Of a stretch of DNA of 21,361 bases, positions 12,832-20,855 are shown piece after piece. Source of the DNA: JANNAV01 sp031384695 (lineage in GTDB: Bacteria; Pseudomonadota; Alphaproteobacteria; Rhodobacterales; Rhodobacteraceae); the NCBI GenBank assembly GCA_031384695.1, contig JANNAV010000133.1:1-21361 (forward strand), written 5' to 3'. Made by a program: the position numbers and the translations under genes. The notes under the pieces were generated by a model. The model searched no databases. It was not told where the DNA came from and saw nothing but the letters and a program-made list of their open reading frames with translations. How positions within the stretch are numbered: the stretch's first letter is position 1; each line of letters opens with the position of its first letter.

Positions 12832-13612
12832 GCGTGGCGGCGGCATAAAGCCCGACGGCGGCGGCGTTTGAGACGTTCAGCGAGCCGAACGCGCCTGTGA
12901 AGGGGATGCGGGCGATGATATCGCAGGTGGTGCGGGTGCGGTCGCGCAGGCCCGGCCCCTCGGCGCCAAGCACAAGGCCGATTGCCCGCCCGCCTGCCGA
13001 TACCATGGCGGCGCCCAGTTCCACCGTGCCATCGCCGTCCAGACCGATCAGAAAAAAGCCCATGGATTTCAGCTCTTCCATCGCTTCGGCAAGGTTGGTA
13101 ACCTTGAGATAGGGCTGCCGCTCCAACGCGCCGCTTGCGGTTTTCGCCAGCGCGCCGGTTTCCGGCGCAGAATGATGGCGGGGGGCGATGACGGCGCGGG
13201 CGCCAAACACCTCGGCCGAGCGCAGCACAGCTCCCACGTTATGCGGATCGGTGACCCTGTCGAGCAGCACCACCAGCGGCAGGCCCGCGCCCGAAATGCA
13301 CACATCCGCAAGCTTGCCCCAGTTGAGCGCCCGCACCTCCAGCGCCGCCCCCTGATGCACCGAGCCTGCGTCTATCGGCACGTCAAAACGGCGCGGGTCG
13401 GCGATCTCGGGCGTCATGCCGCTGCTGGCAACCGCCTCCTGCAACTTGTCGAGCGCATTTCTGGTCACGACCAGCCGCAGCCGTTCGCGCTTTGGATTGA
13501 CCAGAGCGTCGCGCACCGCGTGCAGGCCAAAGAGCCAGATCGTCTCGCGCGCCTCGGCCCGGCGGCTGCGTTCCTTGTCAACCACCCAGGCCGGTTTCAC
13601 GTCGCCTGTCAT
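12827..13612 (-). CDS. rlmB: TrmH/SpoU-family 23S rRNA 2'-O-ribose methyltransferase (RlmB-like)
   Basis: The 261-residue SPOUT enzyme is expected to methylate a ribose 2'-OH of 23S rRNA using S-adenosylmethionine. It has an N-terminal substrate-binding domain (IWLFGLHAVRDALVNPKRE). The catalytic knot domain carries motif 1 DRVTDPHNVGAVLRSAEVFGA, motif 2 GLVLGAEGPGL and motif 3 RIPFTGAFGSLNVSNAAAVGLY. ATG 13612 has AAGGA seven bases upstream; the open frame runs further, antisense through the tRNA gene, but that part is not coding. RlmB and other TrmH-like proteins are hard to separate by eye, so the substrate nucleotide is inferred. Repeat copy 2 follows immediately downstream. Confidence 0.88.
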   Translation of the reverse strand: MTGDVKPAWVVDKERSRRAEARETIWLFGLHAVRDALVNPKRERLRLVVTRNALDKLQEAVASSGMTPEIADPRRFDVPIDAGSVHQGAALEVRALNWGKLADVCISGAGLPLVVLLDRVTDPHNVGAVLRSAEVFGARAVIAPRHHSAPETGALAKTASGALERQPYLKVTNLAEAMEELKSMGFFLIGLDGDGTVELGAAMVSAGGRAIGLVLGAEGPGLRDRTRTTCDIIARIPFTGAFGSLNVSNAAAVGLYAAATR

Positions 13613-13727
13613 ATCGCAGTCCTTATCGTTGCCGGCAAATTTTGCGTGCCGACAATGGGCGCGCGGGCGGCCCGGCGCAAGCGCGAAAGCCTTTGCAGTG
13701 CCCGCCCCATGTTTCACACTTTCCGCC

Positions 13728-13756
13728 TTGACGCCCCCAACCCCCTTCGCTAACAC
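13728..13756 (+). promoter_or_regulatory. Sigma-70-type promoter of tRNA-Tyr
   Basis: TTGACG (13728-13733) and TAACAC (13751-13756) are separated by 17 bases. They would start transcription about six bases before the mature tRNA. A strong -35 with a weaker -10 fits stable-RNA promoters of GC-rich alphaproteobacteria. Confidence 0.65.
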
Positions 13757-13768
13757 GCCGTCTTGTGT

Positions 13769-13852
13769 GGGCGACGAGCTGCAAGGTGCGGCAGGAGACT
13801 GTAACTCTCCCGGGGCGACCCATGCCTGGTTCGATTCCAGGGTCGCCCACCA
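13769..13852 (+). tRNA. tRNA-Tyr (anticodon GTA)
   Basis: The gene folds fully. The acceptor stem GGGCGAC pairs with GTCGCCC (13769-13775 with 13842-13848). The anticodon stem GGAGA/TCTCC encloses loop CTGTAAC with anticodon GTA at 13901-100+ offset, that is 13801-13803. A 14-base variable arm with a GGG/CCC stem makes it a class II tRNA, as expected for bacterial Tyr. The T arm CCTGG-TTCGATT-CCAGG is perfect. Discriminator A and an encoded CCA end the gene. It stands alone and is divergent from rlmB. Confidence 0.97.
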
Positions 13853-13904
13853 AACCCCTGATATTTGCGGATCGGCCATGGATTTGGCGCGGGTTTGGGT
13901 TTGC

Positions 13905-13921
13905 GGCCCCTTGGGCCTTTT
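13905..13921 (+). terminator. Short hairpin with T run downstream of tRNA-Tyr
   Basis: A 5-bp GGCCC/GGGCC stem (13905-13909 with 13913-13917) closes a 3-base loop and is followed by TTTT. It lies about 50 bases after the tRNA and before the haem-protein gene. The stem is short, so readthrough is possible. Confidence 0.5.
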
Positions 13922-13997
13922 GATTGAATTTCCTTGACGCGGCAAAGCCTGCGGCGCACGGTTCCGGGCAATAGGCGCTGGTATTTGTTTTGCAATC

Positions 13998-14004
13998 GGG
14001 GGAG
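13998..14004 (+). promoter_or_regulatory. Ribosome binding site deciding a TTG start for the haem-protein gene
   Basis: GGGGGAG lies six bases before TTG 14011. The frame has no ATG before codon 11 of this reading, and the TTG places a normal signal peptide at the N-terminus. The earlier TTG at 13990 would put the binding site inside the coding region. Confidence 0.65.
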
Positions 14005-14010
14005 AGCAAA

Positions 14011-14757
14011 TTGATATTTAGAACCGCGTTCGCCGCGATGTGCAGTCTGGTGATATTGGCAGGGGCAGGCACAGCACAAGTCAAGGCCGACGAAGACCTG
14101 GCGCTGGCGCTTCAATTGGCCACGCTGTTGCAATCGGCCCGGTCGGTGGTCGCGTCCGAGCAGGCGCAGATCAATGATCCGGCAATTGGCGACAAGGGCC
14201 TGTCGGGGGCGGTGGTGCTGGCGCGGGCGGCCGCGGGCTATCATGAGCGCACCGGGCGCGATCTTGCGGCGACCCCGCAGGACAGCATCGACGGCAGATT
14301 GGTGGCGGCAATGAGTGCGGCCGTGCAACAGGTGATGGACGATAACGCGGCCACCATCAACCATCAGGGCATTGGTTTCAAAGGATTTGTGCCTGCCGTC
14401 TTTGCCCGGCTGGTGAATGAACGATTCAGCGCCGGTGCGCAAGGCGTGGCCGAAATCAAGGTGACGGCACCACCCGATCTGGTGCGCAACCGCAAATCCC
14501 GGCCCGACGCATGGGAGGCGCAGGTGATCCGCGACCACCTTTTGGCACCCGATTGGGAGAAGGGCGCGGTTTATTCCGAATTGACCGAAAGCAACGGGCG
14601 CGCGGCTTTTCGGGTGATGGTTCCCGAATATTACGGCGAGGGCTGTCTGGCCTGTCATGGCATGCCGCTGGGCGAGGTTGATATTACCGGCTATCCCAAA
14701 GAGGGGCGCAAATTGGGCGATCTGGGCGGGGTGATCAGCATCACGCTGTTCAAATGA
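14011..14757 (+). CDS. Exported DUF3365 (Tll0287-like) protein with c-type haem motif
   Basis: The 248-residue protein starts with a signal peptide (MIFRTAFAAMCSLVILAGAGTA, likely cut before DEDLA near residue 27). A helical segment follows, then a DUF3365/Tll0287-like domain: GFKGFVPAVFARLVNERFS, a VRNRKSRPDAWE block, AAFRVMVPEYYGEGCLACHGMP and a final GDLGGVISITLF. Cys212, Cys215 and His216 form a CxxCH site for covalent haem, which places the mature protein in the periplasm. The family has a PAS-like fold and often occurs inside sensor proteins. Here it is encoded 33 bases upstream of a hybrid kinase, which suggests a separate sensing subunit; that link is inference. Confidence 0.88.
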   Translation: MIFRTAFAAMCSLVILAGAGTAQVKADEDLALALQLATLLQSARSVVASEQAQINDPAIGDKGLSGAVVLARAAAGYHERTGRDLAATPQDSIDGRLVAAMSAAVQQVMDDNAATINHQGIGFKGFVPAVFARLVNERFSAGAQGVAEIKVTAPPDLVRNRKSRPDAWEAQVIRDHLLAPDWEKGAVYSELTESNGRAAFRVMVPEYYGEGCLACHGMPLGEVDITGYPKEGRKLGDLGGVISITLFK

Positions 14758-14790
14758 TCGCGCGCCGCCCGGCGACCAAGGCCTGATCGG

Positions 14791-17700
14791 ATGCGGGGCC
14801 AGTTTTCCATCTTTGCGCGACTGGCGTTTCTGGCGGTCAGCCTGCTGTTGGGCATCATTGGCTCCAACGCTTACTTGTCGGCGCAATTGGCGCGCAACGC
14901 CGAGGCGATTGCCATTGAAGTACAAGTGGTTACCCAATTGCGGCAAGCCAATTCGGCGGCGACCACGTTTGGCGACCTGAAATACTGGCTGGCCGATCTG
15001 GCGGTCAGCCTGCTGATGCTTTCGGAAAACAATGCCAATGCGGCGCATGCAGCACTTCTGGCTGATCTGGTGGTGCTGGAGCCGCTTGCGCCCGCCTCGG
15101 TAGCCCAAATCCGGGTTGAGGTGGCGGCGCTGATGGGGCTGTCGTTTCAGGCGGTGGAGGCCTATTCCGACGATCAGCGGGTGCTGGGCAATTCGCTGGT
15201 GGCGCAGGGGCAGGCGCATATCCGCGCGGTGGATGCCGCGTTGACGGCTCTGGTGGACGGGCTGGAGGCGCAGGCCAATCAGCAGGGTGATGCTGCGCTG
15301 GCGGCGGCGGAACATGCCGCGAACCGGGCGTTGCAGATATCGGTGGCGGCGGGGCTTGGCGGGGTATTGCTGACGCTGGTGATCATAGGCTCGATCACCG
15401 CACCGTTGCGCCGGGTGGTGCAGGCGATGCAGGCGCTGCTGGCGGGCGATCTTTCGGCGCCGATCCCGGCGGGCGGGCCGGACGAGATCGGCACCATGAA
15501 CCGCACGCTGCAGCTTTTCCGGGACAGCCTGAGCGAGCGTGAACGGCTGGCAGAGCGACAGCTTGCGGCCGAGAAAAGCCTGCGCCAGACCAAGACCCAG
15601 TTGACCGAGGCGATCGAGGCGATATCGGAAGGGTTTGCGCTGTTCGATGCGGATGACAGGCTGGTGATCTGCAACAGCCGGTTCCGCGACATGTATGCGG
15701 GGCTTGATCTGGCGATTGCCCCCGGCATCGGTTTTGCCGAAATCGCGGCGGCGATGGTTGCTTCAAAAACCGTGGCGGGGGCGGATGACGGCTGGCTGGC
15801 CGCGCGGCTGGCGCTGCACCGCAACCCCGCCGGGCCGTTCGATCAGGCGCGCAGCGATGGCAGCTGGATCAGGATCAGCGAGCAGCGCTGCGAGGATGGC
15901 GGCATCGTCGGCGTGTTCTCGGATATCACCGAGGCGCGGGCGCGCGAGGCGCGGCTGGGCGAGTTGGTGGACTGTCTGGCCGAGGCGCGCGACGAGGCGA
16001 TGCGCGCCACCACCGCCAAAAGCCAGTTTCTGGCCAGCATGAGCCACGAAATCCGCACGCCGATGAATGGCATCATCGGCATGAGCAACCTTTTGCTGCA
16101 CACCGAACTTCTGGGCGAGCAGGCCGATTTCGCCCGTACCATCAACGACAGCGCCGAAAGCCTGCTGACCATCCTGAATGATATTCTGGATTTCTCGAAG
16201 GTCGAGGCGGGCAAGCTGGAACTGGAGCGTGCGCCGTTCGATCTGCGCGATTGTGTGGAAGGCGCTTTGGATCTTGTGGCGATGCCTGCGGGCAAGAAGG
16301 GGCTTGATCTGGCATATTTCATTGATCCGGCGGTGCCCGAGCGGGTGATATCCGACCCGACAAGGCTGCGCCAGATTCTGCTGAACCTGCTGAACAATGC
16401 GATCAAGTTTACCGAAAAAGGCGAGGTGGTGCTGACGATTTCCGCGCCTGACGCCGCCGTTGATGGGGTGTGCCGACTGATCTTTGCGGTGCGCGATACC
16501 GGGATCGGCATTGCCCCCGACCGGCAGGCGCATCTGTTTCAATCCTTCACGCAGGCCGATGCCTCGACCACCCGGCGGTTTGGCGGCACCGGGCTTGGCC
16601 TTGCGATCAGTCAGCGGCTGGTGGGGCTGATGGGCGGGGTGATCACGATTGAAAGCGAGGCCGGCAAGGGGGCGGTGTTCGCATTCGGCTTGAGCCTGCC
16701 GGTGGCGCCGGACATCCGCGCGGTTCAGATGGCGGAAATCCGGCCTGATATGAAGGGCACGCGTATCCTGATCGTTGACGACAATGAGACCAACCGCAAG
16801 ATCCTGTCGCGGCAGGCCGAGATATGGGCGATGATCCCGACGGCCTTTGCCACCCCGGCCGAGGCACTGGTGGCGTTGCAGGACAAGCGGTTTGATGTGG
16901 CCATTCTGGATATGCACATGCCGGATATGGACGGGGTGGAACTTGCGACGCGTATCCGGGGCAATCCGGCGCTGGCCTCGATGCCGCTGGTGCTGCTGTC
17001 GTCCCTGGGCCAATCGGCGGATCATGATCAGGCCGCGTTGAAGGCGGCGGGGTTTGCCGATGTGCTGGCCAAGCCGGTGAAGCCTTCGGCCTTGCTGAAC
17101 GCGCTGATGACCATTGCGTCGGGCGAGCCTGTCCGGGTGATCCAGCGCAAGGTGGCGCAGAAGGATCAGTTTGACGCAGCCTTTGCGCTTGCGGTTCCGG
17201 CGCGGATATTGCTGGCCGATGATCACCCGACCAACCAGAAGCTGGGCCGGATGATCCTGAAAAGACTGGGTTATTCCGCCGATATCGCGGCCAGCGGGGT
17301 TGAGGTGCTGCAAGCGCTGGAACGCCAGCCCTATGATCTGATCCTGATGGATATCGAGATGCCCGAGATGGACGGGGTGGAGGCCACGCGCCGCATCCTT
17401 GCCACCTATCCCGCCGCCACGCGCCCCAAGATCATCGCCGTGACCGCCAATGCCATGGCGGGCGACCGTGAGCGCTTTATCGCGGCGGGAATGAGCGAAT
17501 ATGTCAGCAAACCTATCCGCGTCGAGGCGCTGGTGCAGGCGATCCGCGCCGTACTTGCCGCAGCACCCCCTTTGCCCGAGGTTTTGATGCCCGAACTAAC
17601 CGTAGAATTTGATGCCGGGGCGCTGGACCGGTTGCTGGAGGTGATCGGCGGTGACAAGGCAGCGCTGCGCGATCTGGTGCAAAGTTTTCTGGAGGAAGCC

Positions 17701-17946
17701 CCGGCGCTGGTCGCCCGGCTTTTGGCGGCGGTGGCGGCGCAGGACAGCGATATGCTGCGCCATGCGGCCCATACTTTGAAAGGCAGCGCCGTTGATTTCG
17801 GCGCGGCCGGGCTGGGTGATATCTGCCGTGATCTGGAGGCGATGGGGCGGGCAGGCGAGGTTGCGGGGGCGGCGGACAAGGTGGCGGGCGCGAAGGCTGC
17901 CTATGATCGGGCAGAAACGCGGCTGAAACAGATGCTGACGGCCTGA
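14791..17946 (+). CDS. BarA-like hybrid sensor histidine kinase with two receiver domains and Hpt
   Basis: The 1051-residue inner-membrane protein has TM1 at about 8-30, a helical periplasmic region of about 150 residues without cysteines for haem, TM2 at about 182-204, then HAMP (205-257) and PAS (about 270-385, EGFALFDADDRLVICN). HisKA carries His419 in MSHEIRTPMNG. HATPase has NLLNNAIKF, DTGIGI and GGTGLGLAI. REC1 has Asp707 in LDMHMPDMDG, REC2 has Asp854 in MDIEMPEMDG, and Hpt carries His994 in AAHTLKGSA. All phospho-acceptors look intact, so a complete His-Asp-His phosphorelay to an external receiver is expected. ATG 14791 follows AAGG ten bases upstream. It is probably co-transcribed with the haem protein before it and the receiver-transporter after it. 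Confidence 0.95.
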   Translation: MRGQFSIFARLAFLAVSLLLGIIGSNAYLSAQLARNAEAIAIEVQVVTQLRQANSAATTFGDLKYWLADLAVSLLMLSENNANAAHAALLADLVVLEPLAPASVAQIRVEVAALMGLSFQAVEAYSDDQRVLGNSLVAQGQAHIRAVDAALTALVDGLEAQANQQGDAALAAAEHAANRALQISVAAGLGGVLLTLVIIGSITAPLRRVVQAMQALLAGDLSAPIPAGGPDEIGTMNRTLQLFRDSLSERERLAERQLAAEKSLRQTKTQLTEAIEAISEGFALFDADDRLVICNSRFRDMYAGLDLAIAPGIGFAEIAAAMVASKTVAGADDGWLAARLALHRNPAGPFDQARSDGSWIRISEQRCEDGGIVGVFSDITEARAREARLGELVDCLAEARDEAMRATTAKSQFLASMSHEIRTPMNGIIGMSNLLLHTELLGEQADFARTINDSAESLLTILNDILDFSKVEAGKLELERAPFDLRDCVEGALDLVAMPAGKKGLDLAYFIDPAVPERVISDPTRLRQILLNLLNNAIKFTEKGEVVLTISAPDAAVDGVCRLIFAVRDTGIGIAPDRQAHLFQSFTQADASTTRRFGGTGLGLAISQRLVGLMGGVITIESEAGKGAVFAFGLSLPVAPDIRAVQMAEIRPDMKGTRILIVDDNETNRKILSRQAEIWAMIPTAFATPAEALVALQDKRFDVAILDMHMPDMDGVELATRIRGNPALASMPLVLLSSLGQSADHDQAALKAAGFADVLAKPVKPSALLNALMTIASGEPVRVIQRKVAQKDQFDAAFALAVPARILLADDHPTNQKLGRMILKRLGYSADIAASGVEVLQALERQPYDLILMDIEMPEMDGVEATRRILATYPAATRPKIIAVTANAMAGDRERFIAAGMSEYVSKPIRVEALVQAIRAVLAAAPPLPEVLMPELTVEFDAGALDRLLEVIGGDKAALRDLVQSFLEEAPALVARLLAAVAAQDSDMLRHAAHTLKGSAVDFGAAGLGDICRDLEAMGRAGEVAGAADKVAGAKAAYDRAETRLKQMLTA

Positions 17947-17966
17947 ATGGGGATTGTTGGTGCGGC

Positions 17967-17973
17967 AAGGGGA
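17967..17973 (+). promoter_or_regulatory. Ribosome binding site favouring the 17980 start
   Basis: AAGGGGA lies six bases before ATG 17980. ATG 17947, which directly follows the kinase stop codon, has no comparable site. Its extra eleven residues precede the first strand of the receiver domain. Confidence 0.6.
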
Positions 17974-17979
17974 CAGGGT

Positions 17980-19446
17980 ATGAACAGTACCGCGCAATGC
18001 GTGCTGGTGGTGGATGATCACAAGACCAACCGGCTGAAAATGTCGATTGCGATCAAGAACCTGGGCCACCGCGTGGAAGAGGCGGCGGACGGTGCGGCGG
18101 CGCTTGCCCGGCTGGCGGCGGGCGGCATCGACATGGTGCTGCTGGATATCGTCATGCCGGAAATGGACGGCTTCGAGGTGCTGCGGCGGATGCAGGCGGA
18201 CGCCGCCCTGCGCGATATTCCGACGCTGGTGATCTCGTCGCTGGAAGAGATGGCCGATGTGGTGCAGGCCATCGAGTTGGGGGCGGATGACTTTCTGACC
18301 AAATCCTTTGATCCGGTCTTACTGCGCGCGCGGGTGAATGCCGGGCTGGAGCGCAAACGCCTGCGCGATCACGAGTTGGAATATCTGCGGCAGGTGGACC
18401 GGCTGGCGGCGGCATCGAAAATGGTCGAGGGCAGTGGGTTTGATCCGGCGCGGCTTGGGTTGCAGGACATTTCGCTGCGCGACGACGCCTTGGGCAATCT
18501 GAGCCGGGTGTTCGTGGGCATGGCGAGCGAGGTTTACCGACGCGAGCAGACGTTACGCAAAACCATCAACCTGCTGAAGGGCGGTTTTCTGGTGCTGGCG
18601 ATTGGCGCGCTTTGGGGGATCACGCCGGCCCTGGCACGGATCGTGATGCTGGACGGGTTGAACCCGCTCGGCTCGGTGTTCTGGACGCTTTGGGCCAGCG
18701 CCTTCACCATGCTGGCCATTGCAACCGTCACCGGAAAGTTTCCGAAACTGGATTGGAACAATGCCAAACGCTTTGCGCTGATCGGGGTTATCGGCACCCT
18801 GCTGCCGCAGGTGATGTTCTTCGTGATTGCGGGCAACCTGCCTGCGATGATCATTTCGCTGATCCTTGCGGCGCAATCCTTCATCATCTTTGTGGTGGCG
18901 GCGGTGCTTGGGCTGGAAAAGCCGAATGCCAAGCGGTTTCTGGGCCTGTGCATGGGATTGGCCAGCATTGCCATGGTCATTCTGCCGGGGTCGCAGATGA
19001 CAGGTCCGGGCAATTGGGTCTGGGTTCTGATCGCTTTGGCGGTGCCTGCCTGTTATGCCGCCGAAACCCTGCTGCTGGAGGCGCTGCCAAATGTGGATGA
19101 TGATCCGGTGGCCACGGCCACCGGCGTTATTGTGGCGGCGGCCTTGCTGATGACGCCGATCTCGGTTTTCTCTGGCGCGTTCATTCCGATCGGTGCGGTG
19201 TTCTCGGGCTTTGGCTGGGCGTTTGCGCTGGTGGGCAGCATCAGTGCGGTCTCGACGGTGCTGATCATCATCACGATCCGGTCAACCGGCGCGGTGTTTG
19301 CCGGGCAGATCGGGTACACGAGCACTGTCGGCGGCATTTTGTGGAGCATCATCTTGCTGAACGAACAGATGACGCCGTGGATCTGGGCCGCCATCGCTTT
19401 CATGATTGCCGGGGTGGCTTTGGTGATGCCGAAAGATGATGCCTGA
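17980..19446 (+). CDS. Receiver domain fused to a 10-TM EamA/DMT-family transporter
   Basis: The frame is continuous over 488 residues. Residues 5 to about 120 are a complete CheY-like receiver: acidic pair Asp12-Asp13, phospho-acceptor Asp56 in LLDIVMPEMDG, Ser86 in VISS and Lys108 in LTKSF. Residues of about 120-200 form a charged helical linker (ARVNAGLERKRLRDHELEYL, then LSRVFVGMASEVYRREQTLR). From about 201 to the end there are ten hydrophobic helices in two EamA halves, including LWGITPALARIV, LILAAQSFIIFVVAAVLGLEK and GQIGYTSTVGGILWSIILLNE. Receivers normally feed DNA-binding or enzymatic outputs, so a transporter output is unusual. The start could also be ATG 17947. The kinase directly upstream ends in an Hpt domain and is the likely phosphodonor. 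The substrate is unknown. Confidence 0.92.
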   Translation: MNSTAQCVLVVDDHKTNRLKMSIAIKNLGHRVEEAADGAAALARLAAGGIDMVLLDIVMPEMDGFEVLRRMQADAALRDIPTLVISSLEEMADVVQAIELGADDFLTKSFDPVLLRARVNAGLERKRLRDHELEYLRQVDRLAAASKMVEGSGFDPARLGLQDISLRDDALGNLSRVFVGMASEVYRREQTLRKTINLLKGGFLVLAIGALWGITPALARIVMLDGLNPLGSVFWTLWASAFTMLAIATVTGKFPKLDWNNAKRFALIGVIGTLLPQVMFFVIAGNLPAMIISLILAAQSFIIFVVAAVLGLEKPNAKRFLGLCMGLASIAMVILPGSQMTGPGNWVWVLIALAVPACYAAETLLLEALPNVDDDPVATATGVIVAAALLMTPISVFSGAFIPIGAVFSGFGWAFALVGSISAVSTVLIIITIRSTGAVFAGQIGYTSTVGGILWSIILLNEQMTPWIWAAIAFMIAGVALVMPKDDA

Positions 19447-19455
19447 GCGGGGTTT

Positions 19456-20073
19456 TCAAGGGCGGGTTTCGTGTGTGATGATGACGTCGGCGGCCTGTGA
19501 CAGGCGGAGGGTGCGGCGGATGTTTGGCAGATCATTGCCGTCGATCCACGCGCGCGCGGCGGCGCGCGATTTGCCGTAATGTGCCCAGCGGGCCATCAGG
19601 CGGCGGTCAAGTTCGGCCTCGGCAATATCGAGATAGATGGTCAGATCGAACATCTGCCGCAGTCCAGCCCAGGGTGGTTCGGACAGCAGCAGATAGTTGC
19701 CTTCGATCAGCAGGATGTGGTCCGTTGGCCCGACGATATCGCCCGCCGCGCGCGACAGTTCCATCGTGCGGTCGAACAATGGGATCGCCACCTCGGGTTC
19801 GGCGCGCAACCTTCGCAAAAGGTTCACGAATCCGGCCACGTCATAGGTTTCAGGTGCGCCCTTGCGTGCGCTAAGCCCGCGCGCGGCCAACACCGCATCG
19901 TCATAGTGAAAGCCGTCCATCGGCACCACTTTTGCCCCCGCACCCAAGGCTGCGGCCACTTCTGTGGCGAGGGTGGATTTGCCCGACCCCGGTGGCCCGG
20001 CAAGGGCAACCATGAACCGCGCCTGCCCGGTGGCGCGGGCGCGGATCAGACTTGCCAGTGCCTCAGGTGTCAT
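19456..20073 (-). CDS. frcK: P-loop kinase of the sugar ABC operon (FrcK / nucleoside kinase-like)
   Basis: The 205-residue cytoplasmic protein belongs to the uridine-kinase-like P-loop family. It shows Walker A ALAGPPGSGKST near residue 24, the substrate-site segment VVPMDGFHYDDAVLAARG, RKGAPETYDVAGFVNLL, IPLFDRTMELS, and ILLIEGNYLLL as the Walker-B-like strand. The end, RRTLRLSQAADVIITHE, is typical. The frame extends upstream to 20532 but that part is antisense shadow of the ABC gene. ATG 20073 has GGAGG four bases upstream and shares ATGA with the ATPase stop. In Sinorhizobium the same gene order (frcB-frcC-frcA-frcK) encodes fructose transport, which is the basis for the symbol; the substrate is not proven. 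Confidence 0.85.
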   Translation of the reverse strand: MTPEALASLIRARATGQARFMVALAGPPGSGKSTLATEVAAALGAGAKVVPMDGFHYDDAVLAARGLSARKGAPETYDVAGFVNLLRRLRAEPEVAIPLFDRTMELSRAAGDIVGPTDHILLIEGNYLLLSEPPWAGLRQMFDLTIYLDIAEAELDRRLMARWAHYGKSRAAARAWIDGNDLPNIRRTLRLSQAADVIITHETRP

Positions 20074-20855
20074 GCGTCCTCCGAAACGCCCTCTGGCAGT
20101 TTCGCGCCTGTCATATAAGCCACCGCGTCGGACATGCTGTGTTCTTTGGGGTCGATCACGCAAAGCCTGCGCCCAAGGCGGTGGATGTGGATGCGGTCGG
20201 CCACCTCGAACACATGCGGCATGTTGTGGCTGATCAGGATGATCGGAATGCCGCGCGCCCGCACGTCGCGGATCAGTTCCAGCACCCGGCGGCTTTCCTT
20301 GACGCCAAGCGCTGCGGTAGGTTCGTCCAGGATCACCACTTTTGATCCGAACGCCGCCGCCCGCGCCACCGCCACGCCCTGCCGCTGGCCGCCCGACAGC
20401 GATTCCACCGACTGATTGATGTTCTGAATGGTCATCAGGCCCAATTCGCTCAGCTTGTCGCGCGCGAACTTTTCCATCCCCGCGCGGTCCATCTGGCGAA
20501 AGACAGTGCCCATGATGCCGGGTTTGCGCCACTCGCGGCCCAGAAACATGTTGTCGGCAATCGAAAGGGCAGGCGACATCGCAAGGTTCTGATACACCGT
20601 TTCAATGCCCAGATTGCGGGCATCCTGCGGAGATTTGAAATGCACCACGCGGCCTTCCAGCGTGATCTCGCCGTGGTCTGGCGTCACTGCCCCGGCAATC
20701 GCCTTGATCAGCGTCGATTTGCCCGCGCCGTTATCGCCGATCACCGCCGTGATCTCGCCCGGATAAAGATCGAAATCCGCGCCGTTCATCGCCACCACGG
20801 TGCCGTACCGCTTCATCAGGCCACGGGTGCTCAGAATGGGTTTTACGTCACTCAT
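20070..20855 (-). CDS. frcA: Sugar ABC transporter ATP-binding protein (FrcA-like)
   Basis: The 261-residue single ABC domain shows Walker A GDNGAGKST near residue 42, a Q-loop in TVYQNLAMSPALSIADNMFLGRE, signature LSGGQRQGVAVARA, Walker B VVILDEPTAALG and the switch His in LISHNMPHV. Unlike RbsA or XylG it has one ABC domain, as in FrcA. ATG 20855 has GGAGGG seven bases upstream and overlaps the permease stop (ATGA). It couples ATP hydrolysis to sugar import through the adjacent permease. Fructose, mannose and ribose are the substrates of the best-studied relative; the substrate here is inferred. Confidence 0.92.
   Translation of the reverse strand: MSDVKPILSTRGLMKRYGTVVAMNGADFDLYPGEITAVIGDNGAGKSTLIKAIAGAVTPDHGEITLEGRVVHFKSPQDARNLGIETVYQNLAMSPALSIADNMFLGREWRKPGIMGTVFRQMDRAGMEKFARDKLSELGLMTIQNINQSVESLSGGQRQGVAVARAAAFGSKVVILDEPTAALGVKESRRVLELIRDVRARGIPIILISHNMPHVFEVADRIHIHRLGRRLCVIDPKEHSMSDAVAYMTGAKLPEGVSEDA

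Noticed and set aside
13769..13852. Phage or island attachment site at the tRNA-Tyr 3' end
   Set aside because: There is no integrase gene and no direct repeat of the tRNA 3' end in the window, and the flanking genes are core-like.
13613..13945. N-terminal extension of rlmB to an upstream ATG
   Set aside because: The extra codons run antisense through the tRNA-Tyr gene and its promoter; ATG 13612 has its own AAGGA site and starts the family domain.
13750..15315. Minus-strand open frame of 521 codons crossing the tRNA, the haem-protein gene and the start of the kinase
   Set aside because: It is antisense to a tRNA and two motif-rich proteins, and shows a shadow-type amino-acid composition.
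15763..17313. Minus-strand open frame of 516 codons antisense to the kinase
   Set aside because: It lies opposite HisKA, HATPase and REC motifs and is His/Arg/Gln-rich without any recognisable domain.
20074..20532. Long N-terminal part of the kinase reading frame
   Set aside because: It overlaps the well-supported ABC ATPase gene in another frame and has no kinase motifs; the ATGA junction at 20070-20073 marks the true start.
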